Below are positions 1 through 9,400 of a DNA stretch of 39,730 nt, piece by piece (position 1 is the first letter of the stretch; each line of letters begins with the position of its first letter). Where the stretch lies: positions 1 through 39,730 of the IMG/VR virus record IMGVR_UViG_3300007510_000020. The stretch is one strand, 5' to 3'. Both the position numbers and the translations under genes were made by a program. The stretch is from a virus. Below the pieces are notes generated by a model. That model saw nothing but the letters and a program-made list of their open reading frames with translations, had not been told where the DNA came from and ran no database searches.

Positions 1-1
1 G

Positions 2-661
2 ATCGAGGCCAAAAGATACTACATTGAGAACAAAGAGAAGATCTCCAAACGGGTTGCTGTTTGGCAGAGTGAGAATCGAGAGAAATTCCTCCGTGATAAA
101 GACACTTGGAGAACCAAGAACAAAGAGAAGATTGCAAAACAGAAAAAAGAATATTACAAGAAGAACAGAGAGAGTATTAGGGCTCGTGCAGCGGAATACG
201 AAAAACGCACCGCCGAAAAAACAAGAGACCGCAAAAGAAGATACAGGGAGGAGAATTTGGATTTATGCCGTCAAAGAGATAGAAGAGATGCCGCCATTCG
301 GCGTACCAACCCAAGTTACAAGCTGCACAACAACATCTCCAGGCGAATTCGGGCGACAATAGGCGATGCCAAGGCTGGCCAAAGTGTTTTCGAGCATCTT
401 CCATACACTCCACAGATACTCAAAGATCATATAGAATCACAATTTGAAGACTGGATGAAGTGGGAGAATTATGGAGTAATCTCCAAGGAGAGAAGAACTT
501 GGCATATTGATCACATTTACCCCCACTCCATGCTAGCTTACGACAGTATGCAGCACCCCAACTTTCAGAAGTGCTGGGCGCTGGAGAACTTGCGCCCTTT
601 ATGTGCGCTTGAAAATGTTAAAAAAAGCAACAAGATTATCAAGAAAGGAAATAAGAAATGA
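2..661 (+). CDS. HNH homing-type endonuclease, 5' end outside window
   Basis: The reading frame is open from base 2 to a TGA at 659-661, so the N-terminus lies before the window. The visible first ~85 residues are a highly charged Lys/Arg/Glu-rich helical stretch with repeated K-E-K-I and E-Y-Y-K type units, common in DNA-binding linkers of phage HNH enzymes. The C-terminal part holds the HNH signature: WHIDHIYPHS, then ENLRPLCALENVKKSNK. Such enzymes make DNA breaks that spread their own gene. It overlaps the ribonucleotide reductase start by ATGA; free-standing HNH genes often sit beside phage reductase and polymerase genes. The HNH class is fairly sure; whether it is active or mobile is inference. 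Confidence 0.8.
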   Translation: MEAKRYYIENKEKISKRVAVWQSENREKFLRDKDTWRTKNKEKIAKQKKEYYKKNRESIRARAAEYEKRTAEKTRDRKRRYREENLDLCRQRDRRDAAIRRTNPSYKLHNNISRRIRATIGDAKAGQSVFEHLPYTPQILKDHIESQFEDWMKWENYGVISKERRTWHIDHIYPHSMLAYDSMQHPNFQKCWALENLRPLCALENVKKSNKIIKKGNKK

Positions 662-2625
662 GAACAGAAGAGAACATACGCAGGTTTCGTCTATCGGAGA
701 CGTTCCTAGAACCATATACATCCGCCGAAGTCCCCTGGGGCCCGCTAGGGTATGTGACATTTAAGCGCACATATGCTCGACGCCTAAATGAATTTGAGCC
801 CAACGCAACAGGCACAGAAGAATGGTGGCAAACTTGTCGCCGTGTTATCGAAGGAATGTTTAACATTCAAAAGAAACATGTTGTTAGGCTTGGCCTTGAG
901 TGGAATGATTCAAAAGCACAGCGAACAGCGAAAGATGCGTATGATAGACTTTTTAATCTCAAGTGGACACCACCTGGGCGCGGACTATGGATGACCGGCA
1001 CAAAGTTTGCCGAAGAGCGAACAGGTGCAGCCCTGTTCAATTGCGGCTTTAGAACTACAGCCGATTTAGCCACAAAGGGTGGATACCTTTACGCTTGGAT
1101 TATGGATGCCTTGATGCTAGGAGTTGGTGTCGGGTTTGATACACTTGGAGCTGGCACAGTCGTAATCAAGGAACCAATGTATACAGGCGATACACTTATT
1201 ATTGAAGACTCGCGTGAAGGCTGGGTTAATTCTGTCCGTCAATTATTGGATGGGTTCTTGTTGGGCTCACAAGTGCCAAAGTTTGACTATTCCGCCATTA
1301 GAGCAAAAGGCGCTTTGATTTTGGGCTTTGGTGGAACTTCGAGTGGCCACGGTCCCTTAAAAGAACTCCATGAAGATCTAATTGGGCTTTTAACTCCCAA
1401 TATAGGCGAACCTATTACGTCTGTGGATATCGTAGATATTGAAAATATGATAGGTCGTTGTGTAGTAGCTGGTAATGTTAGACGGTCTGCTGCCCTTGCT
1501 ATTGGCTCCTACGACGACAAGCACTACTTGGAGATGAAAAATGATCAAGAAAAACTCTATCACCACCGATGGGGCTCAAATAACTCATTTAGTGCTGTTG
1601 AGGGAATGGACTACTCTTGGCATGCGAAACAAACTCAGACTAACGGTGAACCAGGCTATATCTGGCTAGAAAACGCTAGAGCATATGGTAGAATGAAAGA
1701 TGCTCCAGATTATAAAGATAAAGAAGTGGTTGGGTTCAATCCATGCGTAGAGCAAAGTCTCCATAATGCTGAATTATGCTGCCTAACGGAGACATTCCCC
1801 GCAAAGCATGAAAACTACGATGATTATTTAAAGACGCTCAAGTGTGCATATATGTATGCAAAAACAATAACATTGACCAACACACATTGGCCAGAAACTA
1901 ATGCAATGATGTTGAAGAACAGAAGAATTGGACTCTCACAATCGGGCATTATTCAAGCTTTTAATAAGTTCGGCAAACGCACAATGTTTCAGTGGTGCGA
2001 TGATGCCTATAAGCGAATAAACGAACTTGATGAAGAATATTCAAATTGGCTCTGTGTCCCAAGGTCGATCAAAATGACTTCAATAAAGCCCAGTGGCACC
2101 GTCAGCCTCCTAAATGGCTCAACCCCAGGGATCCACTACCCAGAGAGTGAATATTATATTCGTCGTATCAGATTCTCACAAGATTCTGAAATGTTAAACA
2201 AACTAGAAGAAGCTGGATATACTATAGAGAAGGATGCCTATTCACCTAATACTATGTGTGTAGAGTTTCCTGTTCAGGAGCCCTTCTATTCAAAGAGCAA
2301 AAAAGATGTTTCAATGTGGGAACAACTTGAGACCGCTGCTCAATATCAATACTATTGGGCGGATAACGCAGTATCTGTGACAGTAACTTTCCAAGACAAT
2401 GAAGCTGACTCTATTGAATCTGCTTTGGAGATGTACGAGACACGCCTAAAGGCAGTTTCTTTTTTGAAATACCAAGAGACAGGCTATGAACAAGCACCAT
2501 ATGAACCAATCACACAAGAGCAATACAACGAGATGATAAAAAAGATTACACCAATCACGAAGCTTGAGACCGAACAAGAGGGCGCTGGCGAAAAGTTCTG
2601 CACCAACGATTCGTGTGTATTGTGA
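658..2625 (+). CDS. nrdJ: Class II (adenosylcobalamin-dependent) ribonucleoside-triphosphate reductase
   Basis: Converts ribonucleotides to deoxyribonucleotides using a B12-derived radical. The 655-residue protein resembles the monomeric Lactobacillus-type enzyme (about 740 residues) but is shorter. Visible key residues: Cys129 in FNCGFR and Cys374 as the redox pair, Cys363 and Glu365 in NPCVEQS as the radical cysteine and acid (Cys363 to Cys374 spacing equals 408 to 419 in the Lactobacillus enzyme), the loop KPSGTVSLLNGSTPGIHYP, and a C-terminal CTNDSC pair for re-reduction by a thioredoxin-like partner. The ATG overlaps the upstream TGA. The CPYC thioredoxin-fold protein at 14768 is a possible reductant. 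No intein is seen. Oxygen-independent chemistry suits a host of changing oxygen supply (inference). Confidence 0.95.
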   Translation: MRTEENIRRFRLSETFLEPYTSAEVPWGPLGYVTFKRTYARRLNEFEPNATGTEEWWQTCRRVIEGMFNIQKKHVVRLGLEWNDSKAQRTAKDAYDRLFNLKWTPPGRGLWMTGTKFAEERTGAALFNCGFRTTADLATKGGYLYAWIMDALMLGVGVGFDTLGAGTVVIKEPMYTGDTLIIEDSREGWVNSVRQLLDGFLLGSQVPKFDYSAIRAKGALILGFGGTSSGHGPLKELHEDLIGLLTPNIGEPITSVDIVDIENMIGRCVVAGNVRRSAALAIGSYDDKHYLEMKNDQEKLYHHRWGSNNSFSAVEGMDYSWHAKQTQTNGEPGYIWLENARAYGRMKDAPDYKDKEVVGFNPCVEQSLHNAELCCLTETFPAKHENYDDYLKTLKCAYMYAKTITLTNTHWPETNAMMLKNRRIGLSQSGIIQAFNKFGKRTMFQWCDDAYKRINELDEEYSNWLCVPRSIKMTSIKPSGTVSLLNGSTPGIHYPESEYYIRRIRFSQDSEMLNKLEEAGYTIEKDAYSPNTMCVEFPVQEPFYSKSKKDVSMWEQLETAAQYQYYWADNAVSVTVTFQDNEADSIESALEMYETRLKAVSFLKYQETGYEQAPYEPITQEQYNEMIKKITPITKLETEQEGAGEKFCTNDSCVL

Positions 2626-2632
2626 GAGAAAG

Positions 2633-2863
2633 ATGAATTTTAACCATCTCATAACAGAAGAATCGAACAAGAAAGTATGTCACTCACTTGGCCACAAAGA
2701 GTGCTATTACCAGCCTGTTGGCGATCCCAGAGCCATGATTGGCGACAATATTCACATTCAACTATCGTGCCGCAATTGTAGGCGCAGACAAGATATTTTT
2801 CTCACTGAGGAAGATTTTAAAACACACAAAAGGACATTAAGCAATGAAATCGGTAAACTTTAG
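2633..2863 (+). CDS. Small Cys/His-rich protein, possible zinc ribbon
   Basis: A 76-residue protein starting 8 bases after the reductase stop, behind a GAGAAAG ribosome site. It has a VCHSLGHKEC segment (residues ~15-25) and a CRNC pair (~50), four cysteines plus histidines that could bind one zinc ion. A longer frame from 2564 exists but would overlap the reductase, so the inner ATG is preferred. It overlaps the co-chaperonin gene by 20 bases, suggesting one transcript. I do not recognise a family; nucleic-acid binding is only a guess from the zinc-like spacing. Confidence 0.6.
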   Translation: MNFNHLITEESNKKVCHSLGHKECYYQPVGDPRAMIGDNIHIQLSCRNCRRRQDIFLTEEDFKTHKRTLSNEIGKL

Positions 2864-3134
2864 CCCATTAAATCGTCACCTATTGATAGAGATGAATTCG
2901 GGTAAACAAAATGAGACACCAAGTGGTATCGTACTGCCATCGGATTACAAACCAGAAGAAGAGCAATATACGGTAGTAAAATTGATTGACTGGGCAGATG
3001 ACGTAAAATTCAACACAGCTCTAAGCAGATCGTCCAACATTGTTGTAGACCGGAGCATGGTAGAAGAGATCACGTTCAATGGCTCTTCCTACCAGGTAGT
3101 TCTGGAAAATTATGTAATGGGTATCGTTGAGTGA
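2844..3134 (+). CDS. groES: GroES/Cpn10-like co-chaperonin
   Basis: A 96-residue protein, the usual Cpn10 length. It opens with NFSPLNRHLLIEM, like the first strand of GroES, followed by a flexible polar loop ending in SGIVLPSD. Ile29-Val30-Leu31 matches the IVL triplet of the GroES mobile loop that docks onto GroEL. The C-terminus YQVVLENYVMGIVE fits the final strands. Family knowledge: co-chaperonins cap the GroEL chamber; phage versions (T4 gp31) adapt it for capsid protein. This phage also has its own GroEL at 19914, 17 kb away, so the two are not an operon. Sequence divergence is high, but the loop motif and length make the call good. Confidence 0.8.
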   Translation: MKSVNFSPLNRHLLIEMNSGKQNETPSGIVLPSDYKPEEEQYTVVKLIDWADDVKFNTALSRSSNIVVDRSMVEEITFNGSSYQVVLENYVMGIVE

Positions 3135-3185
3135 CTAGATAAGTATCGGATCTTGTCTCATTTTGTCTTTGTATTCAAATAATGA

Positions 3186-3193
3186 ACTATTTA
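3186..3193 (+). promoter_or_regulatory. Putative late promoter motif ACTATTTA (endolysin)
   Basis: ACTATTTA in the 93-base gap before the endolysin, 42 bases from its ATG. One of ten copies in the window, nine of them just before gene starts. The extended context GAACTATTTACAT is nearly identical to the copy at 10543. Confidence 0.6.
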
Positions 3194-3227
3194 CATCAGT
3201 AGCGTAATAAAAGGGGGACTTTTGTGA

Positions 3228-4169
3228 ATGGATAAAGACTTTTATAATAGGGCATCGGCAGCTCAATTAGGATGGAACCCATCTTGGTTTGGTGAAAAAC
3301 ACTTTGATGACAAATTGGTGAGAGCAATTAAGAAGTGGCAACGTAGTCACCTTATTGGTGTTGACGGCTTGTGTGGTCCAGCAACATTTCGAAGAATGTG
3401 GACTGAGCGCCAATCAACAATAGACAGGCACAAACCAGAAGATCTTCAATATTCCAATTATATTGTTTACAACAATGACTTTGTTCCCATTCGATGGGAT
3501 AAGGTTGTTTTGTGGTCTGAATGCGGAGGGATGAAGGCCAGAGACAACTCGTATTACGATTATACTGGTCGCCCTAGACGCAAAGTGAGATACTTCGTGA
3601 ATCACTGGGATGTTTGTTTGTCTTCTCGCTCTTGTCACGGAGTTATGGGCAAAAAGGGTCTCTCTATTCACTTTATGATCGACAATGACGGCACAATATA
3701 TCAAACGCTAGACATTCAACATGCTGCCTTTCATGCTGGAAGTTCGCGGACAAATAGAGCATCTATTGGAGTAGAGATATCAAATGCCTATTATCCGAAA
3801 TATCAAGACTGGTATAAGAGAAATGGATTTGGCGAACGACCGATCATCGAGGGCGCAAGAGTCCACGGCAACGAACTAGAACCATTCACAGACTTTTATC
3901 CAATTCAAAAGGAAGCACTAAAGGCGTTATGGACAGCAGTTCATGAAGCGACAGGGGTGTCGTATGAAACCCCAGTGAACCAATTTGGTACATTCTCTAA
4001 AGGATATGAACAAGAGGTAGCTTATGGGTCATTTTCCGGCTTTGTAAGCCACTATCACATTAGCAAGCGCAAAATTGACTGTGCTGGTCTAGATATCCAA
4101 TCTCTCTTGAAAGAGGCTGAACAAGAAGACCGCATTGAGCGCTCCACACGGGTATGTGAGAGTGATTAA
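3228..4169 (+). CDS. Endolysin: N-acetylmuramoyl-L-alanine amidase with N-terminal peptidoglycan-binding domain
   Basis: A 313-residue lysis enzyme that cuts the amide bond between MurNAc and the peptide stem. Residues ~5-60 form a PG_binding_1-like domain (AIKKWQRSHLIGVDGLCGPATF). Residues ~118-290 are an Amidase_2 fold: His126 in FVNHWDVC, the AFHAGSSRTNRASIGVEIS core, and His277/Cys285 in HYHISKRKIDCAG, whose 8-residue spacing equals the T7 lysozyme zinc ligands His122/Cys130. There is no signal peptide, so a holin or equivalent is expected elsewhere. The ATG at 3228 follows a strong AAGGGGGA ribosome site and a late motif. The 3' end overlaps the lipoprotein metalloprotease, suggesting a lysis cassette. 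Confidence 0.92.
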   Translation: MDKDFYNRASAAQLGWNPSWFGEKHFDDKLVRAIKKWQRSHLIGVDGLCGPATFRRMWTERQSTIDRHKPEDLQYSNYIVYNNDFVPIRWDKVVLWSECGGMKARDNSYYDYTGRPRRKVRYFVNHWDVCLSSRSCHGVMGKKGLSIHFMIDNDGTIYQTLDIQHAAFHAGSSRTNRASIGVEISNAYYPKYQDWYKRNGFGERPIIEGARVHGNELEPFTDFYPIQKEALKALWTAVHEATGVSYETPVNQFGTFSKGYEQEVAYGSFSGFVSHYHISKRKIDCAGLDIQSLLKEAEQEDRIERSTRVCESD

Positions 4170-4746
4170 GATATTCTTTCTATTGATGGCTTGTTCTATA
4201 GATCCTCCGGAGGACATAAAAGAAAAAGAGATACCTACCCCAGTAGAGTATATTTTAGAGGATAGCTCAACCCCTACGTTTCAGTTCCCGACAGCTAGAA
4301 CGCCAAACAGAAAGGGAAAATGGTCAACACCTCCAGATATAATCATCTGTAAGGAGCTAATGTTCAACAGAGAGAGAGTTTTTGAATCGGTTAAGTTTTG
4401 GGAGTCTCTTGGTCACGTATTTGGAGAAATTTATGATATTCGCTGCGATTTCTTAGAGATGAAAGCTGGTGCAATATTCTTAGTTAATCCAGGAGCAGGA
4501 TATGACTTTAAACACCTTTCGAACACGATAACTACGTATGCTGTTTTTAAAGATGGCCATAGGGAGATCGTGGCAGCACAAATTAATATGACGTTTAATG
4601 CCAAATCGACCAAGAGAATACTAGAGCACGAAATAGGACATGCTCTTGGATATCAACATATCTCTAGACGTGGCCACATAATGCACCCAAGGATAGAAAT
4701 GGGAGGTAATGGTTCTGATGGATTGCGGGTAAATAGTGATATATGA
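4156..4746 (+). CDS. Lipoprotein with metzincin-type zinc protease motif
   Basis: The short N-terminus (IKIFFLLMAC) is a lipoprotein signal with a lipobox, so the mature protein should be lipid-anchored at Cys in an envelope membrane. Near residue 158 is HEIGHALGYQH, the full HExxHxxGxxH metzincin zinc site, followed by HIMHP, a plausible Met-turn. Together these point to an active zinc peptidase, resembling matrixin-like enzymes. The start is uncertain: GTG at 4156 or 4162 (the latter gives the tighter signal), both inside the endolysin's 3' end. The position directly after the endolysin is where outer-membrane spanin lipoproteins usually lie, so a role in envelope disruption is possible (inference). 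Confidence 0.75.
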   Translation: MRVIKIFFLLMACSIDPPEDIKEKEIPTPVEYILEDSSTPTFQFPTARTPNRKGKWSTPPDIIICKELMFNRERVFESVKFWESLGHVFGEIYDIRCDFLEMKAGAIFLVNPGAGYDFKHLSNTITTYAVFKDGHREIVAAQINMTFNAKSTKRILEHEIGHALGYQHISRRGHIMHPRIEMGGNGSDGLRVNSDI

Positions 4747-5611
4747 AGAGATAGTCATTGGAAGTTCCTTGCGGGCAGTTATGTTTGCATTTATACACTC
4801 GATTCCCCTTGTGTTTACCGAAGCTGAACGTCCTTTCAGGTTTGATTATTTACCAGAAGACTTAGATCTATCTTGTATTGGAATCGAAAACACAAAGATA
4901 GAAGTAAAAACTCATGGCGTACCATTAATATTCGGGTCACAGAAGGCGATACTTTGGGAAAAGATGATATTCATAATGTCGATGCGGGGATTAGTTCCAT
5001 TATCTGATCTGTGTTCATCAATGCGACATAGAGAAAATAAAATAATATGCTCAAATGAATATTCCAAAATAGCTGAAATACAGTTCGATAAGTGTTATTT
5101 TTTTGGTGACGCCGGTATTACACACATATTAGAGCAAAAAAAGGTTGCAGATGACAAAATAGTGTGTTATGATTATATAGCATTCAATCGTGGAGGCAAG
5201 CATGACATTGACTACATTGAAACAGAAGATGATTTTGTTAAACAAATATGGTTCTATCCTACCGATAGAATTGATGGCAATAGTAGCGTTAAAGATGTTT
5301 GTGCAGTGTCTGTGATGTCACGAGAAGATCCTTCGATTTTCGACTTTTCGGAAACAATGGCTAGATTCAAAGTAGTCAATGAGATGGAAAATAGGGGAAT
5401 GCGGGGACTCTTTAACGGATATTGCCCCAAATATGGATCACCCAAGTACTACAAATTTAGAACTTCATACATCACCAGAATACTACGGAACAAAAATGAA
5501 AAGATTTGGATTGAGACAGAAAATATCAAAAGTCCTCGAATTACGGAAGAGGCTTTATACCCACTGCTATCAGAAGCTTGTTTGGCCTACGATATACTTT
5601 TAGAGAGGTAG
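4736..5611 (+). CDS. Unknown protein with Rossmann-like N-terminus
   Basis: A 291-residue protein with a GTG start inside the end of the previous gene. The N-terminus IVIGSSLRAVMFAFIH looks like a dinucleotide-binding beta-alpha turn, and VFTEAE follows where an acidic residue at the end of the second strand is expected, so an FAD/NAD-type or UDP-galactopyranose-mutase-like fold is possible. No catalytic motif was recognised in the rest. It directly precedes a nucleotidyltransferase-like gene and is probably co-transcribed and functionally linked with it, perhaps in sugar or surface chemistry (inference). Confidence 0.6.
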   Translation: MIYEEIVIGSSLRAVMFAFIHSIPLVFTEAERPFRFDYLPEDLDLSCIGIENTKIEVKTHGVPLIFGSQKAILWEKMIFIMSMRGLVPLSDLCSSMRHRENKIICSNEYSKIAEIQFDKCYFFGDAGITHILEQKKVADDKIVCYDYIAFNRGGKHDIDYIETEDDFVKQIWFYPTDRIDGNSSVKDVCAVSVMSREDPSIFDFSETMARFKVVNEMENRGMRGLFNGYCPKYGSPKYYKFRTSYITRILRNKNEKIWIETENIKSPRITEEALYPLLSEACLAYDILLER

Positions 5612-5616
5612 ACTAT

Positions 5617-6498
5617 ATGCATGTAGCCGGAATAGTCCCTGTGGCCAATTTAAAGAGTGACTTTCAGCTAGATACTCCAGAAATATTATTGCCAATAAAC
5701 CCAGATTACACAGCAATCCAAAAAGCTGTATTTGAGTGCGCTATGGCTGGATGTAAGACTATCTGGATTGTCGCAAATGACGATCTCGCTCCAATTATTC
5801 GTAAACGAGTTGGTGAGTGGATATACGATCCTGTATACTTATATCGCCGACGAACAGATCGCGGCCACAGAGAATATCGTAGAGAGATACCCATTTATTA
5901 TGTTCCGATACGTCCGAAAGATCGTGAGCGTAGAGATTCGTACAGTTGGTCTGCTCTATGTGGAATGCAGTCAGCCTATATGACGGCGTGGTCTATTTCT
6001 AAGTGGGTCATTCCAGAAAAGTTCTTTGTAGCCTTCCCGATGGCTATGTATAACATATATGATTTGCGACCCCATCGTCTAGAGATATGCGATAGTAAGC
6101 ACAATTTCTTTCTGACATACAACGATATGACAATTAGAGATGGCTTGCCTTTGCCATTTACAATGTTTGGTACAGATTTTAAAAAATGTCGTAATGCAAT
6201 AAACAAAAATACTACAAGAGAGTATTTACCCCCACTGCCAGGTGAGCACATGCCCAGCCGAAAGAGACCATTGGCAGATCGATGGTCTGCTCGTCACTTG
6301 AGCATCAAAGAAGTATTCGCAGAACTAGAGATAAAAAAAACATCACACAAGATGATCTTGGAGTGGTATTACGATATGTCGAATTGGTCGGAATATTGTA
6401 ACTTCCTTGGCTCAGACAATAACATAGAAACACCAGAAAAGCTATTGACAAACCCACACAGACATGATAAAATGTGTATAGAAAAAGGGGAAGAATGA
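5617..6498 (+). CDS. Putative nucleotidyltransferase / GT-A-fold glycosyltransferase-like protein
   Basis: A 293-residue protein. The start chosen is the ATG at 5617, behind AGAGAGG, 6 bases after the previous stop. The N-terminus has the order of a sugar-nucleotidyltransferase: HVAGIVPVAN (replacing the usual GGxGTR loop), then ILLPINPDYTAIQKAV, then ECAMAGCKTIWIVANDD, the last like the 'G..xIxIVxxxx' strand of GT-A enzymes. The glycine-rich nucleotide loop is reduced, so substrate and activity are unclear. The C-terminal third (LADRWSARHLSIKEVF) is not recognised. It ends by ATGA overlap with the polymerase gene. Fold moderately likely; function unproven. Confidence 0.6.
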   Translation: MHVAGIVPVANLKSDFQLDTPEILLPINPDYTAIQKAVFECAMAGCKTIWIVANDDLAPIIRKRVGEWIYDPVYLYRRRTDRGHREYRREIPIYYVPIRPKDRERRDSYSWSALCGMQSAYMTAWSISKWVIPEKFFVAFPMAMYNIYDLRPHRLEICDSKHNFFLTYNDMTIRDGLPLPFTMFGTDFKKCRNAINKNTTREYLPPLPGEHMPSRKRPLADRWSARHLSIKEVFAELEIKKTSHKMILEWYYDMSNWSEYCNFLGSDNNIETPEKLLTNPHRHDKMCIEKGEE

Positions 6499-9400
6499 AA
6501 CGTACTAAATCAACTATTAAATTTGTTGGCCTTCATGCTCACAGTGTCGCAGGGTCTATTTTCGACGCATTGGGATTACCAGACGAACATATGGACTCTG
6601 CATATGCCAACGGTATGGATGCATTAGCACTCACTGATCACGGGAATGCTAATGGTCTCTCTTATCAAGTGTTGCACGCAAAAAAGATGGCAGCAGAAGG
6701 TAGAGTATTCAAGCCCATTTTTGGCTGTGAGGCTTATTTTATTCCATCTATTGCCGACTGGAGAGAGGATTACGCGACAGCGATGGCTGACAAAAAGAAA
6801 GCCAAAGCTTTGAAAAAAGAAGCCAAGGGTGGCACATCAGAAGACGAAGGCTCCAGTAAAAAGAAGACTGATCCGCTACGCCGCCGTCGCCATCTAGTCC
6901 TACTAGCCCAGAACCAGAAGGGTTTAAATAACTTGTTTGCTTTGATTTCGGCAAGCCATGCTAAAGAGAACTTCTATCGTTATCCTAGGATGGATTACGA
7001 TATGTTAGAGAAACACAATGAGGGCATAATTGCAGCAAGTGCTTGTTTAGGTGGAATTTACGCTGGAAGCTATTGGGAACACAGAGATGAGGGCACAGAA
7101 GCAGTCTTAGAGGCAATGAGGGAGTCAACTAGGAGGATGGTTGATATCTTCGGAGACAGGTGGTATCCAGAACTCCAATGGCACAATATCCCAGAACAAC
7201 ATGAATTAAATAAGTTTATTATTCAAATAGCTGAAGAGTTCAATCTTAAGTTAATTTCCACTGCCGATAGTCACTATCCGACGAAGGCCGCTTGGCGTGA
7301 TCGTGAATTATATAAGCGCCTTGGTTGGCTAGGAAGAGGAAAGCCATCGTTCGCCGAAGACGACGACTTTCTTCCAAAAACTATTGAGGACACCAAATGC
7401 GAACTGTATCCCAAGAATGGTGATCAGATGTGGGAGAACTATAAGCGATTCTCTGAAATAAATAAAACAGAATATGATGATGAGGTTGTTAGGCAAAGCA
7501 TTGAGGAAACATATGCGATAGCACATGAGCGTATAGAATCATTTATGCCAGATACGACTGTCAGACTACCAGATTTTGTTGTACCAGATGGCCTAACAGA
7601 CACACAGGCAATAGTGAAGATAGCCGTAGAAGGACTGAAAAACAAAGGCTTGAACAATAAGCCAGAATATGTCGAGCGTCTAAAACATGAACTTGGTGTC
7701 ATTAACGACAGGGGCTTCTCCAAATACTTCCTCACGATGGCGGCTATCATCGATGTAGCCAATAAGTCTATGCTAGTTGGGCCAGGAAGAGGGAGTGCAG
7801 TTGGTTCGTTGACTGCATATGTTCTTGGTATTACACAAGTTGACCCTATTGCCTATGACCTTCCGTTTGAGCGTTTTTTGCGCTCAGATGCAGTAGATTA
7901 TCCGGACATTGATACTGACATATCTGACAGTATGCTGCTGAAAGAGAAGCTGGTTGAGATGTGGGGAGACGACTGCGTTGCTCCTATTTCCAACTGGAAC
8001 ACTCTGCAAGTAAAATCACTGGTTAAGGATATCAGTAAGCTGCACGGGGTGCCGTTCAATGAGGTGAATACCGTAACTAGCGCAATGGGACGCGAAGCTA
8101 TGCCGGAGGCTAAAAGATTAAACAATATTGTGTCAGGAGTGCATACTCCGAATTGGGATGAGTTGCGGATGTTTTCTCCGTCATTAAAACAATTTTTAAT
8201 GAAATACCCAGAAGTCGAAGAACAAGTAGGCTCACTTGTTGGCCAAAGAAGAAGCAATTCCAGACACGCAGGTGGCCTTTTGGTATCTGAGAACCTAAAC
8301 AGCAACATGCCGCTTATCAACAGCGGCGGTGTTATACAGTCCCCTTGGTCAGAGGGCCAGAATGTCCGCCACTTGGAGCCATTAGGGTTTATTAAGTTTG
8401 ATCTTCTTGGGCTATCTACACTAAGGATGATCGAGGGCTGCATCGAGCACATCTTAAAGCGCCACCACGGCACAAGCGAACCAACCTTTGCAGAGATAAA
8501 GAAATATTATGATGACACGCTCCATCCTGATGTCCTTGATTTAACCGACCAAAAAGTATACGAATATGTCTTCCGCAAGGGAAATTTCGCAGGTACATTC
8601 CAGTTTAGTAACGATGGTGCACAGGGTTTCTGTAAAGAAGTGGCACCAAAGACCATTGCAGAAATATCAGCAGTGACTAGCATTTTTAGACCTGGGCCAT
8701 TGGCCGGTCGCGTAAATGACCAATATATTGCTGCCAAAGACGACCCAACCGACATTAAGTGGTATCATCCGATCTTTAGAGAGATCACAGAAGAAACATT
8801 TGGTCACATCATTTATCAAGAGCAGATTTCTGAAATAACTCACAGAATAGGTAAAGATATCTCTAGGGATGACGGAAACACTATTCGCAAACTGTTAACC
8901 AAAAAAGGCACAGGAAAAGAACACCTTCTGGTTAAATTCAGAGAGCAATTCATTGAGGGGGCTAACGATAATGGCATGACTATTGGCACAGCCGAAGAGA
9001 TTTGGGACTTAATGGCTGGCTTTGCGAAATATGGGTTTTCAAAGAATCATGCAACGGCATACAGTATCATCTCTTATCAATGTGCTTGGCTGTGGACACA
9101 TTTCCCCAGTGAATGGGCTGCAGCATTTCTTGATAAAGAACCAGAGAGTAGAAAAGAAAAAGCAATTAATATTGTCAAGAGTAGTGGATTTGAGCTTGCA
9201 CCACTTGATATCAACAAATCAGGCCGAGTATGGGAAATAAGTGATGACAGTAAGACGCTCATTCAACCACTTACTTCAATTAAAGGTCTTGGTGATGCTG
9301 CCATTGTCCAAGTATTGGAAAATAGACCATTTACGACTGCCGAAGAGCTATTGTTCAAGGAAGGGGTAACATACAGTAAGTTGAACAAGAAGTGCCTTGA

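Noticed and set aside
7898-8473. 191-residue minus-strand frame inside the polymerase gene
   Set aside because: Shadow of the dnaE coding frame; it has no ribosome site and no recognisable protein features.
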